Part shown: piece after piece, positions 43,307 through 52,493 of the stretch
How positions within the stretch are numbered: the stretch's first letter is position 1
How the letters are laid out: the number at the start of each line of letters is the position of its first letter
Assembly (NCBI RefSeq): GCF_002896965.1
Contig: NZ_LYMM01000024.1
Location: 1 to 64,000 of the forward strand
Reading direction: 5' to 3'
Length of the DNA stretch: 64,000 nucleotides
Origin: Novosphingobium guangzhouense
GTDB lineage: Bacteria; Pseudomonadota; Alphaproteobacteria; Sphingomonadales; Sphingomonadaceae
Notes under the pieces: generated by a model
Database searches by the model: none
Told to the model about the DNA's origin: nothing
The model's input: the letters and a program-made list of their open reading frames with translations, nothing else
Position numbers and translations under genes: made by a program

Positions 43307-44674
43307 TCAGGACGCCTTGCGGTGCAGGGGCAGTTCCAGCACGGCGCGCAGCCCGCCCTCAGCGCGATTTTCTAGCCGAAGATCGCCGCCTGCGCGGTGC
43401 GCCAGTGCCTGTACGATCGAAAGGCCGAGGCCGACCCCGCCGGTATGCCGGGCCCGTGATTCCTCAAGGCGAGAGAATGGTTCGAGGATATCGTTCAATC
43501 GCGCAGCGGGGACGCCCGGACCGTCGTCTTCGACAATGACAAGCACGTGTCCATCGGCCCGGACCCAGCGCACTTGCGCGCCGCTCCCTCCGTCACGGGC
43601 CCCTCCATAACGGGCAGCGTTGTCGAGAAGGTTCGCCATCATTCGCTGGAACGCGATACCTCCCGCCGCGATCTGGACGGGCTCTCCAGCAACCAGCGTC
43701 ACCCGCGTCCCGGCATCCCGCTGCAGCGCGACGGCGCGTTCCAGTTCGGTCGTCAGATCTATCACGCTGTCTGCGGTGCTTTCAGCGGCATCGGGGCGGG
43801 CGAATGTCAGCGCGTCGTTCATCAGTTCGCGCATTTCGCGCAGATCTTCGGATGCGAGTGCACGTTGCTCCGGATCGTCGATGAAATCGCTGCGCAGTTC
43901 CAGCCGGGTCAGATAAGTGCGAAAATCGTGCGCCACGGCTGCGATGATGCGGGTGCGTTCCTCCATCATTCCATGAAGGCGGCCCCGCAGGTCATGGAAG
44001 GCGCGGCCCAGTTCCGCGAATTCGCGGGGCCCCCTCAACAGCATCGCCTTCGGATCATCGCGCCGCACCGCGTGCACAAGTCGGTCCATCGGCCGCGTCG
44101 TCTGCGCTGCCAGCCATGAAATGACGAGCAGATCGAGAAGCAGCACGATCGCTGCGAAGCTGGCGATGTTGGAGAGGAAACGGCCGACTGGCGCGGGCGT
44201 CGTGCGTTCGATTTCCAGCGCGTGGCCATTGGGCAGGGCAACGAATACACGAATAGGGCTGGAGGAGTAGCGGGGCTGGTCATCAAGCGCTTCGGAAATG
44301 TCCTGACCGCGCGCTTCGACGCGGAACGGGCGACCGGCCAGTGCATTGCGGTAGGCGGACGCGACATCGCGGGAATGCCCTTCGGGGAATTGCTCCTGAA
44401 GAACCGTCTGGGGCAGGCCGGGCAGCAGGCGCACATTGGTGCGGTCATCATGAAGCGCGTGGATGAGGTCCGGGTAAGTTTCGGGCGCAGCGCGCTCGAA
44501 CACGGTGACGATCGCGGCGATGCGCGTCGCATCAGGCACCATCCAGATGCGATCCCCGTTCGAGGCCAGCCCGCGAACCACGAAAGTCACCGAGCCGAGC
44601 ATGAGCAGGGCGTGGATCATCACGATCACGCCAATCCGCTGGCGCAGGCCGCCGAAACGCCAACGCTTCAGCAT
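43307..44674 (-). CDS. Sensor histidine kinase (EnvZ/OmpR class)
   Basis: A 455-residue membrane kinase. Helices lie near residues 13-33 and 168-190 and flank a periplasmic sensor region of about 130 residues. HAMP follows, then HisKA with phosphoacceptor VAHDFRTYLTRLELRSDF and HATPase motifs MMANLLDNAARYGG, VEDDGPGVP and GGVGLGLSIVQAL. It overlaps the response regulator gene by 7 bases, so they are a pair. Position next to RcnB-like and mdtABC genes suggests it controls efflux or metal response. Confidence 0.9.
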   Translation of the reverse strand: MLKRWRFGGLRQRIGVIVMIHALLMLGSVTFVVRGLASNGDRIWMVPDATRIAAIVTVFERAAPETYPDLIHALHDDRTNVRLLPGLPQTVLQEQFPEGHSRDVASAYRNALAGRPFRVEARGQDISEALDDQPRYSSSPIRVFVALPNGHALEIERTTPAPVGRFLSNIASFAAIVLLLDLLVISWLAAQTTRPMDRLVHAVRRDDPKAMLLRGPREFAELGRAFHDLRGRLHGMMEERTRIIAAVAHDFRTYLTRLELRSDFIDDPEQRALASEDLREMRELMNDALTFARPDAAESTADSVIDLTTELERAVALQRDAGTRVTLVAGEPVQIAAGGIAFQRMMANLLDNAARYGGARDGGSGAQVRWVRADGHVLVIVEDDGPGVPAARLNDILEPFSRLEESRARHTGGVGLGLSIVQALAHRAGGDLRLENRAEGGLRAVLELPLHRKAS

Positions 44675-45429
44675 CGCACCACGGCCGGCGCGAAAAGATA
44701 TCCATCGCCACGTACCGTGCGGATCACCGCCAGCCCATCGGCGTCGCCCTGATCGGTCAGCTTGCGGCGGAGGCGGCCGATCTGCACGTCGATCACGCGG
44801 TCGATCGGGTTGGCCCCGCGGCCGCGCGTGGCATCGATGAGGAACTCGCGGGAGAGCACGCGCTGGGGGTGCAGGACAAGCACGTATAGCAGGTCGAATT
44901 CGCTGGTGGTCAGTTCCAGGGGGCGTCCGCGCGGATCAAGCAGATCGCGCGAACCTGACCGCAGAAGCCAGCCGTCGAAGCGATAGTTTTCGCCTGCACC
45001 GGGAGCCTTCACGCCGGCGATATCGCGCGTACGCCGGATGATTGAGCGCAGCCGGGCAAGAAGCTCCCGCGAATTGAACGGCTTGGCGAGATAATCGTCG
45101 GCGCCCATTTCAAGGCCGACGATGCGGTCCACCGGGTCGTCCTTTGCGGTGACGATCAGGATCGGCAGGCGGGGTGATTGTTCGCGCAGCGCGCGGCAGA
45201 TCATCAGGCCGTCCTCGCCCGGCAGCATGAGGTCGAGGATCAGGCAGTCCAGCCGGTCGATCACGCCCGAGGCATGCAGGCCCGCCGAGCTCTCGAAAGC
45301 GAGCACGTCGAAACCCTCGCGCTCAAGCAGCTTGACGACGAGTGAGCGGATTCCTGGGTCATCCTCGATGATTGCGACTGTACCCGCGCTGGGGGTGGCA
45401 CCTGCAACTGGCTTTACAAGATCCTGCAT
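44668..45429 (-). CDS. OmpR-family response regulator
   Basis: A 253-residue regulator with an intact receiver: acidic pair in AIIEDDPGIRSL, phosphoacceptor Asp in DCLILDLMLPGEDG, Thr in LIVTAKDD and Lys in LAKPFNSRELL. A winged-helix DNA-binding domain follows (HPQRVLSREFLIDATRG to IRTVRGDGYLFAP). The start at 45429 (MQDLVK) is preferred to 45450. It is upstream of and overlaps its kinase. It may control the nearby mdtABC operon. Confidence 0.9.
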   Translation of the reverse strand: MQDLVKPVAGATPSAGTVAIIEDDPGIRSLVVKLLEREGFDVLAFESSAGLHASGVIDRLDCLILDLMLPGEDGLMICRALREQSPRLPILIVTAKDDPVDRIVGLEMGADDYLAKPFNSRELLARLRSIIRRTRDIAGVKAPGAGENYRFDGWLLRSGSRDLLDPRGRPLELTTSEFDLLYVLVLHPQRVLSREFLIDATRGRGANPIDRVIDVQIGRLRRKLTDQGDADGLAVIRTVRGDGYLFAPAVVRC

Positions 45430-45452
45430 GGGTCTCTCAATACAGCACAAAT

Positions 45453-45488
45453 CGGCCGGACAGAACGACTTGTCGCTCTGTCCGGCCG
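45453..45488 (-). terminator. 12-bp hairpin terminator after EF-hand gene
   Basis: CGGCCGGACAGA (45453-45464) pairs perfectly with TCTGTCCGGCCG (45477-45488); the loop contains a further CGAC/GTCG pair. It lies 22 bases after the EF-hand stop and is followed on the minus strand by ATTTGTG, a weak T-tract. Confidence 0.65.
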
Positions 45489-45509
45489 AATCGAGTGCGC
45501 AGATGCGGC

Positions 45510-45776
45510 TCAGTTGCCGCGCTTGTACTTGGCCAGGGCTGCCTGGAGTTCGGCGGGAGTCACTTTGCCGTCGCTGTTGGCGTCGATCATCTTGAAGCCG
45601 CGCTCACGGCGTCCGGCGGCGGTCCATTCGGCAAGGCTGATTGCGCCGTCCCCATCGGTGTCCACCTTGGCGAATGCGGCGGCCTTGTCCTGAGGCGTTG
45701 GTGTGCTCTGGGCGCCGGCCGCAACCGGCAGAGCGGCAAAGATAGCAAGGCACAAGGTAATTGTGATCTTCTTCAT
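45510..45776 (-). CDS. Secreted EF-hand calcium-binding protein
   Basis: An 88-residue periplasmic protein. The signal peptide (MKKITITLCLAIFAALPVAA) is followed by two EF-hand loops: DTDGDGAISLAEW and DANSDGKVTPAEL, both with the expected Asp, Gly and Glu positions. The start at 45776 excludes a non-signal leader. It probably binds Ca2+ in the periplasm. It shares strand with the two-component pair but a strong hairpin separates them. Confidence 0.82.
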   Translation of the reverse strand: MKKITITLCLAIFAALPVAAGAQSTPTPQDKAAAFAKVDTDGDGAISLAEWTAAGRRERGFKMIDANSDGKVTPAELQAALAKYKRGN

Positions 45777-45919
45777 GATGCTTGGCTTTCGAGATGGAGG
45801 GGGTGTCTGCTTCCCCATCTCTAGCACTCGATCATTCTGACGTTCGCGGCTTGTGTGTTTCTTCGTGTCAGTTGATGAACGACCAGCGGGAGACGCTCGG
45901 TAGCGCCAGCCGCAACGCC

Positions 45920-47620
45920 TTAGTCACCCGTGCGGATCAGGCTGAGTCCCATGCCGTCGTCCTGCAGTCGCAGGCCGGGTTTGCTGACGACGATGTCCTT
46001 GAAATTCGCGAAGCGGGGCGGCTTGAGGAGATAACCCGCAGCGCCAAGATCAACCGAACGCCGCTGGTCTGGTTCGAAGTCCGATCCGCTGCACATGATG
46101 ACCATGATGTTGCGCAGGGTATCGTCTCCGCGGATTTCTTCCAGCAGACTGAAGCCGTCCATGTCGGGCATGTTGATGTCCAGCAGGATCAGGTCCACGT
46201 CATTGCCCGGCGCGGACAGAATACGATGTGCCTCGCGTCCGTCGCGCACGCTGCGCAAGTGGCAATGCAGTTTCGGGCGTCGGAACAGGGCGAGTTCGGT
46301 CAGTTCAAGATCGGCCTCGCGGTCATCCACGATCAGGACGTTGGCAATCTCTGGCATCTCGGCATCCACTAAAGTTCCTGGTTGCTGTGCATCCGGCAGG
46401 GTGAAGTGAAAGGCGGCACCCGAGCCGGGCGAAGATACGCATCCAATCTGGCCGCCGTAGAGCGAGACGATCCGCCGGCATATCGACAGCCCAAGTCCGC
46501 TGGCGTCATTGCGGTGTACCAGTCGGCGGAACGGCTCGAAGATTTGCTCATGCTGGCTTTCGGGGATGCCGGCACCATCGTCGCTGACGAAGAACGTGCC
46601 TTTGCCGGCGGCGATCTCGTATCCGATCGTCACCGTGACGCCGGGCTCGTTGTGGAGGATCGCATTGGCGACGAGGTTCTGGAACAATTGCCGCAGATGG
46701 ACGGAATCGGCGATGAGTACCGGCAAAGGTCCATGGACCAGCGTGGCGTTGCGCTCCGCGATGATACGCGCAAGATTTTCGCGCACTTCGGCGATGATCT
46801 CGGTCAACGTGCACAGCGAATATTCGGCCTGCGCGGGCTCATCAAGCCGGGTGTATCGCGCCACGGAATCAATCAAGGAGCCCATCCGCTCCGCGGATTC
46901 CCCTATGTATCGCAGATAAGTGGCCTCCTTGGTTTCAGGTGCCCCGGTATCCTGCGCCGGGCCGCGCAAAAGTTCGGAAAATGCGATCAGCGTTCTGACC
47001 GGCTCACGCAGATCGTGAGCGAGGGCGCGGGTGAACACGCCCAGGCTTGCGTGCTGGTCGCTGATGCGGGCCTGCTGGTCCTGCAAGGTACGCACCATGC
47101 CTTGCAAGCGCATATAAAGGTCCGCATTTTCCAGCGCCACCGATGTCGTGTCCGCCAGCGCCTGGAGAATGGCCACTTCCTCGGCCGAGGGCGCATGATG
47201 GCTGGACCAGTAATTGCCGATCGCGCCGATCGGGGAATTACGGCGGATCGGCACCATCGCCATGCTTTTCACGAATGTCGGTCGATAGGCTTCGACGGGG
47301 ACGCGCGGGTCCTTGTAGATATCATCGATAACGATGCTTTGCGCGTTCAGCATGACCCATCCGCTGACGCAGATGTTCATCGGAAAGCGCTTGCCTTTCC
47401 ACAAGGGGGCAATGGCATTCTCTTCGGCATAGAAGCACTGGTCACCATCGCGCAGAACGAATGTTGCACCATCCGCGCCGGTGAGATTCCGCGCGGCATC
47501 GCGGACGATTGCCGTTACGACATCGACATCGCGAGCGCGGGAAAGATCCTGGACAACGCCGACCAGCTTTTCCATGGCCGCGACGTAAACTGGGGAGGTG
47601 CGGATCGGATTGGCGCCCAT
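45920..47620 (-). CDS. GAF sensor histidine kinase with C-terminal receiver
   Basis: A 566-residue soluble hybrid kinase. A GAF domain (about residues 15-165, including CVSGWVMLNAQSIVIDDIYK) is followed by a short coil, a HisKA domain (RALAHDLREPVRTLIAFSEL), a HATPase domain (NLVANAILHNEPG, SDDGAGIP, GLGLSICRRIVSLYGG) and a receiver (VLIVDDREADLEL, DLILLDINMPDMDG, LLKPP). No membrane segment is present. The GAF lacks an obvious bilin Cys, so the ligand is unknown. It is a single gene with no partner nearby. Confidence 0.87.
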   Translation of the reverse strand: MGANPIRTSPVYVAAMEKLVGVVQDLSRARDVDVVTAIVRDAARNLTGADGATFVLRDGDQCFYAEENAIAPLWKGKRFPMNICVSGWVMLNAQSIVIDDIYKDPRVPVEAYRPTFVKSMAMVPIRRNSPIGAIGNYWSSHHAPSAEEVAILQALADTTSVALENADLYMRLQGMVRTLQDQQARISDQHASLGVFTRALAHDLREPVRTLIAFSELLRGPAQDTGAPETKEATYLRYIGESAERMGSLIDSVARYTRLDEPAQAEYSLCTLTEIIAEVRENLARIIAERNATLVHGPLPVLIADSVHLRQLFQNLVANAILHNEPGVTVTIGYEIAAGKGTFFVSDDGAGIPESQHEQIFEPFRRLVHRNDASGLGLSICRRIVSLYGGQIGCVSSPGSGAAFHFTLPDAQQPGTLVDAEMPEIANVLIVDDREADLELTELALFRRPKLHCHLRSVRDGREAHRILSAPGNDVDLILLDINMPDMDGFSLLEEIRGDDTLRNIMVIMCSGSDFEPDQRRSVDLGAAGYLLKPPRFANFKDIVVSKPGLRLQDDGMGLSLIRTGD

Positions 47621-47737
47621 CGCTTTGCTCTTGTTCCCACGAGAATGTCCGTGGAACCGTATCGTCGGAATATTTCCTGCGCTTTAACGAGAGATACGTA
47701 GATATGCCGATGGGCACAGCGCTTCGCCACTTGATCC

Positions 47738-49090
47738 TCAACCTTCGCGGAACGCGCGCGCCAACTGATCGGCCAATGGCTTCAGAATGTAGCTGAGCAT
47801 CGTCCTTTCATTTGTCTGGATGAAGGTCTCTACGGGCATACCCGGCCGCAGTTGCAATCCCCCCAGCCTGGCAAGCTGGCCCTTATCCAGCGCGATCGTG
47901 ACTCGGTAAAAGGCACTATGCGTCGTCTTGTCATCCGTCCGATCAGCTGACACGTGCGTGACCGTTCCGGTCAGTTCCGGCGTCGTTCGGGTGGAGAAAG
48001 CGCTGAAGCGCAGCACTGCTTTCTGACCCATGCGGACCTGATCAATATCCACCGGCGAGATGGTAGTTTCGACCACCAGGCGATCGTCGTCCGGCACCAG
48101 TTCAAGGATCGTCTGGCCCGCCGGCACGACCCCCCCCACCGTTCGAAACGCCAGCTTGTCAATGGTGCCGGATTGCGGAGCCCGGATGACAGCCCGGTCG
48201 AAATTGTCATCTGCTGCCACCTGCGCACGCCGCAGCTCGCTGATGCGGGAGAGGACGTCCATCAGTTCAGCGGCCGAACTGCTGCGGGCTTCGGCTTCGA
48301 TGGAACCCATCTGCAACCGTAGTTCGCCGATCCGTGCAGCCCCGGAAACGGCCGATTCACGGGCGGCGCTTGTATCGGCGGCCAGCCCTGATGCGGATCT
48401 TTCCAACGCATTCAGTCGATCAAGGGTCGTGTATCGCTTTTCATAAAGCTTGCGCGTCGCGTCCAGTTCATCCTGGATTAGATCGGCCTGATCAGCATAG
48501 CTCCTGGCTCTGGCTCGGGAACTGGCAACGTCCGCTTCGGATTGGCTGATCCGTTGCGCCAACTGCGCTACCATCCCGCGCCGCGCATCCCTTCGCAGCA
48601 CGAATGTCCGGCGTTCCTGGTTCATCAGCGCCGCAATGTCCGGATCGTTCGCGCGGCGCTTAAGCTCTTCAGGGAAGGCCACGTCCTTGCTGTTGTCGCG
48701 TTCCGCTGTCAGTCGTGCCGCCCGCGCCAGAAGCTGGTCGACGTTCTCCCCGGTATAAGTGGCTGCGGCGCCGCTGACGTTGGAATCAAACCGTATCAGT
48801 GCCTGTCCCTTGGAAACATGGTCCCCGTCGCGCACCATGATATCCGCCACGACGCCACCGGTCGGGTGGCCGATTTCCTTGACATGGCTGGATACCGTGA
48901 CTTCACCCGGACCGATGACCGCACCGGCCATCGGCAGGAATGCGGCAAGCCCACCCAACCCGAACACCAGAATGCCGGACAGCCACAGGCCCATGCGCAC
49001 TTCGCTGCGCAGACTGCGCGCCGGTTCGTAATCCGCCGTGCCTGATGCAACGGGCAGGGCATTCGGTTCGATGACTATTTCGCTGGCCAC
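47738..49090 (-). CDS. Type I secretion periplasmic adaptor (HlyD family)
   Basis: A 450-residue membrane fusion protein of the PrtE/PrsE class. One N-terminal helix (about residues 35-58) is followed by a lipoyl half (VSSHVKEIGHPTGGVVADIM), a long coiled-coil hairpin (about 140-300), a second lipoyl half (VIRAPQSGTIDKLAFRTVGG) and a beta-barrel ending in RPGMPVETFIQTNERTMLSY. It lies 5 bases after the ABC exporter stop. With the exporter and TolC protein it forms a complete type I system, probably for the RTX proteins encoded nearby. Confidence 0.88.
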   Translation of the reverse strand: MASEIVIEPNALPVASGTADYEPARSLRSEVRMGLWLSGILVFGLGGLAAFLPMAGAVIGPGEVTVSSHVKEIGHPTGGVVADIMVRDGDHVSKGQALIRFDSNVSGAAATYTGENVDQLLARAARLTAERDNSKDVAFPEELKRRANDPDIAALMNQERRTFVLRRDARRGMVAQLAQRISQSEADVASSRARARSYADQADLIQDELDATRKLYEKRYTTLDRLNALERSASGLAADTSAARESAVSGAARIGELRLQMGSIEAEARSSSAAELMDVLSRISELRRAQVAADDNFDRAVIRAPQSGTIDKLAFRTVGGVVPAGQTILELVPDDDRLVVETTISPVDIDQVRMGQKAVLRFSAFSTRTTPELTGTVTHVSADRTDDKTTHSAFYRVTIALDKGQLARLGGLQLRPGMPVETFIQTNERTMLSYILKPLADQLARAFREG

Positions 49091-49095
49091 GGCTT

Positions 49096-50826
49096 CTACT
49101 CTGCTTGAGGTTGGGGCGCGCGCGTGGGCGCAGGACTGAAGTTGATACGCTTCATTATTTCGGCCCGTTCGCCCATCTGCAGGACCTGGCCGTCGGCCAT
49201 GATCATGATGTGATCGACTTGCGCGAACACCGTTGGCCTGTGGCCGACGATGACCACTATTGCGCCTCGCTGCTTGGCAGCGGCAATGGCAAGGAGCAGT
49301 GCGTCTTCCCCGGCCGCGTCAAGATTGGAGTTCGGTTCGTCCAGCACGATCAGAAATGGATCGCCGTATAGCGCGCGGGCAAGGGCGATCCTTTGCTTTT
49401 GTCCACCGGACAGTCCCCCGCCAGACGGTCCCCCGATCGGATATTCATAACCTCCAGGCAGGGCGACGATCATGTCGTGGACGTCGGCGGCACGAGCTGC
49501 CGCAATGATGGCATCGGGGGTTGCCTGAGGATCAAACCGGGCGATGTTCTGAGCGACAGTGCCCTCGAAAAGTTCGATCGCCTGCGGTACGTAGCCGATA
49601 TCGCGCCCGATCTGTGCCGGGTCCCATTGGTCGAGCGATGCGCCGTCAAGGCGCACTGCCCCCCTCAGCAGAGGCCACGCGCCCGTGAGTGCACGCATCA
49701 GTGAAGACTTGCCGGATCCGCTGTGGCCGATCACCGCGAGAGCTTCGCCGGCAGTCAGACGGAACGATACATTTGCTGCCGTTATTTTCTGTCGGCCGGG
49801 AGGGCCGCAAACCACGCCCTGAACTTCCAGACTGACGTGCGGGCGCGGCAACGGCATCGGAAGCTCCACAGGAGGAACCCGATCAAGCAGGGCTGTAAGC
49901 CGCCTCCAGGCCTGACTTGCTTCCGTCATCGCCTTCCACTGGCCGATCGTCTGCTCGACCGGCATCAGAGCGCGGGCGCTGAGGATGGAGCCGGCGATGA
50001 TCACGCCCCCTGTGGCATCGTTGTTGATCACCAGAAACGCACCGACCGCCAAGACGAAGGATTGCAGGAACAGGCGAAATGCCTTGCTCATCACTTGCGT
50101 GCGGCCGGAAATGTCAGCAAGTTCATCGTGTGCGGCAATCAGTTTGAAGCTGATCGCGTCCCAGCTGGCGCGCCGTCTGGCCCCCATTCCAAGAACCCGC
50201 AAAACCTCGCTGTTGCGGCGAACATCCTCGGCCATACTGAAGCGTGCGGCAGTGACCGCTGCCGCGTGCGATGCGGGTTCTCGCGTGCGGCGGTCACCCA
50301 GTATCATGAGGGCAATCATGATCATCACGCCCGCAACGGTGGCCAGCCCCAGGGCCCAGTGAAACACTGTAAGGATGGCCAGAAACATCAAGACATACGG
50401 CAGATCGAGCAGCGCCAGCGGCCCCGGCCCGGTGATGTAGCTGCGCACTACATCAAGATCCCTTACCGGCGCCGAACCGGACGGCATCGGGCCGACTTCA
50501 TGTTCGTACCGGCTGATGATGTCGTAAAGTCTGTCGCACAGCCGCTGGTCGGTCTGCGCGCCGGAGTGCAAAAGCACGCGGGATCGGATGACGTCGATCG
50601 CTCCCTGGAATATGTAGGCGACCGTGACCATCAGCAAGAGGCCGGCCAGGGTCGCTCCGCTGCGACTGGCCAAGACGTCATCGTAGACCAGAAGCATGAA
50701 GAACGATCCTGACAACAGCAGGACGTTGAATATCGCGCTGAAGGTCACGATTGGCCATATCGCTGGCAGTATCGAGCGTAGAAGGTCGCGAACTTCACCG
50801 AACAGATCGTCGTGTTTCAATTGCAT
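49096..50826 (-). CDS. Type I secretion ABC exporter (PrtD/PrsD type)
   Basis: A 576-residue half-transporter fusing a six-helix membrane domain (residues 20-310) to an ATPase. Walker A is GHSGSGKSS, the signature GGGLSGGQKQRIALARAL and Walker B FLIVLDEPNSNLD. There is no C39 peptidase domain, as usual for exporters of RTX enzymes with C-terminal signals. The start at 50826 (MQLKHDD) is chosen because upstream codons in frame lie inside the TolC gene and look non-coding. It is followed closely by the HlyD adaptor. Confidence 0.88.
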   Translation of the reverse strand: MQLKHDDLFGEVRDLLRSILPAIWPIVTFSAIFNVLLLSGSFFMLLVYDDVLASRSGATLAGLLLMVTVAYIFQGAIDVIRSRVLLHSGAQTDQRLCDRLYDIISRYEHEVGPMPSGSAPVRDLDVVRSYITGPGPLALLDLPYVLMFLAILTVFHWALGLATVAGVMIMIALMILGDRRTREPASHAAAVTAARFSMAEDVRRNSEVLRVLGMGARRRASWDAISFKLIAAHDELADISGRTQVMSKAFRLFLQSFVLAVGAFLVINNDATGGVIIAGSILSARALMPVEQTIGQWKAMTEASQAWRRLTALLDRVPPVELPMPLPRPHVSLEVQGVVCGPPGRQKITAANVSFRLTAGEALAVIGHSGSGKSSLMRALTGAWPLLRGAVRLDGASLDQWDPAQIGRDIGYVPQAIELFEGTVAQNIARFDPQATPDAIIAAARAADVHDMIVALPGGYEYPIGGPSGGGLSGGQKQRIALARALYGDPFLIVLDEPNSNLDAAGEDALLLAIAAAKQRGAIVVIVGHRPTVFAQVDHIMIMADGQVLQMGERAEIMKRINFSPAPTRAPQPQAE

Positions 50827-50890
50827 CGATGATGTCCTGTGGGATGGTTTGCGGCCTGTTTTGGCAACGTATTTTGTTGTTTGGCGGGAT

Positions 50891-52387
50891 TCATTGCTGG
50901 TTCGGCTCCGCAGCCATGTTGTGCCCCGGCTCGCTGTCGTTTTCGACAGATACAGGCGTTGGCTTGAAGCGGCCGTCGTAAGCCACGGCGTCGATTGGCC
51001 GGATAAGCGGACCGATGGGCAGCCCCGCCCAACCGGTGGCCTCGTATGCCGATGGATCAAACGCCGGAGTGCCGGGCGCAAACGCGTCGGCGCGCAGCAG
51101 GCCCATCGCACCCAGAAGCAGGGCATGCTGGACGAATAGCTGTGCTTCGGATTGCGCCTGGGTCTGGCGGGAAAGAAGCAGGTCGCGTGCCGTGTCAAGC
51201 ACGTCTAGCGAGGTGACCTGACCGGCGAGTTGCTGCTGCGTTGCGCCGTCGAGGGCGCTTTGTGCGGCTGCTACGGCACGGTTATATGCAGGCAGGGCGC
51301 GTCGGGCCGCGGCCAACTGGTCCCAGTAGCTGGCAATATTTTCCCTGACGTCGCGTGCAGTCTGTTCCAGTTGTTGATTGGCTGCATCCGCAAGCTGCCG
51401 AGCCTCGTTGATGCGGGCAGATAGCAGGCCGCCGGAATAGAGGGGTACGGTCATGCCGACCTGTACCTGGGCAGTCAGTTCACGTGGATCGTCGCTGGTG
51501 ATGGTCAAAGGAGAGCGTGCAACGCTTGCTTGCAAGCCGACATAAGGGCGGGCGTTCCCCCGTGCTTGAGCGATCCGGCCTTGCGCGGCCGCAAGGTCGA
51601 AGCGAGCCGACTGCAACAACGGGCTATTTACACTGCCTGCCGCCTGGGCATCATCTATACTTGCAGGGAGCGGTGGCAGTTGGGGAAGCGGGGCCAGCGC
51701 ATCGGGATAGCGTCCTACAATATTGCGAAAACTGTTGCGGCTGGCGAGCAGGCTGCCTTGCGCGATTTCAAGCTGAGCCTGACCGCTGAAAATGCGGCTG
51801 CGTGTCTGCTGCAAATCAGTTTCGGTGGCGTAACGCGCTGAATAACGAGCATTTATCTGGTCAAGTTGCTCGGTAAGCTGATCAAGATTAGCGTGTGCAA
51901 TGACAACAAGCTTCTCGTCGCGAAGGACGGCCGCATAAGCAATAATGACGTTCGCAAGCATGTCCTGCTCAGAGGCGCGCATGTCGGCTACCGACGCACC
52001 ATAGCCTGCATCCGCGATCCTCCGCACCGCAGTCAGGCGGCCAAAGGTGAACAGCGGCTGGTCGAGCGAAGCGGACAATTGCGGCGTGAAGCCAGACTGC
52101 CTGAGTACCGTTTTGCCGTTTTGCACAACGTTTCGCCATGCATGTAAGTAACCAGCATCTGCGGTAAGTGTTGGGCCGTATTGTGCTTTTGCCTGTTGTA
52201 CTCTCTCTTTCGCCGCCCGGGTGTTGGCACGTGCGGCTTCGACTCCCGGATTATGCCGATAAGCATCGGCGATTGCATCACCCAACGTTTCTGCGGCCGC
52301 CGGCGATGTGACGGGCACTGTGATCAGCGCAATTATCAAATTCCAGCGCTGCCGATAACGAAAACGTGGCATGGCGGATCCGTTCAT
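50891..52387 (-). CDS. TolC-family outer-membrane channel
   Basis: A 498-residue outer-membrane channel for the type I system. The signal peptide is near residues 6-32 and mature similarity begins ETLGDAIADAYRHNPGVEAA. Two OEP repeats follow (RVQQAKAQYGPTLTADAGYL, then GRIAQARGNARPYVGLQASV). The start may be 52387 or 52372. It lies 64 bases upstream of the exporter gene on the same strand. An extra C-terminal tail of about 60 residues is Pro/Ala-rich and acidic. Confidence 0.87.
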   Translation of the reverse strand: MNGSAMPRFRYRQRWNLIIALITVPVTSPAAAETLGDAIADAYRHNPGVEAARANTRAAKERVQQAKAQYGPTLTADAGYLHAWRNVVQNGKTVLRQSGFTPQLSASLDQPLFTFGRLTAVRRIADAGYGASVADMRASEQDMLANVIIAYAAVLRDEKLVVIAHANLDQLTEQLDQINARYSARYATETDLQQTRSRIFSGQAQLEIAQGSLLASRNSFRNIVGRYPDALAPLPQLPPLPASIDDAQAAGSVNSPLLQSARFDLAAAQGRIAQARGNARPYVGLQASVARSPLTITSDDPRELTAQVQVGMTVPLYSGGLLSARINEARQLADAANQQLEQTARDVRENIASYWDQLAAARRALPAYNRAVAAAQSALDGATQQQLAGQVTSLDVLDTARDLLLSRQTQAQSEAQLFVQHALLLGAMGLLRADAFAPGTPAFDPSAYEATGWAGLPIGPLIRPIDAVAYDGRFKPTPVSVENDSEPGHNMAAEPNQQ

Positions 52388-52493
52388 GTCGCGTGCCCCG
52401 TCGTGCCGTTTGCTGGTGAAGAAGGCGCTACCTTTGCCATCCGGTCGAACGCATAGGTTCGGCTCTGCGGTCGGGTCTCTTAAGGTGTGGGGA

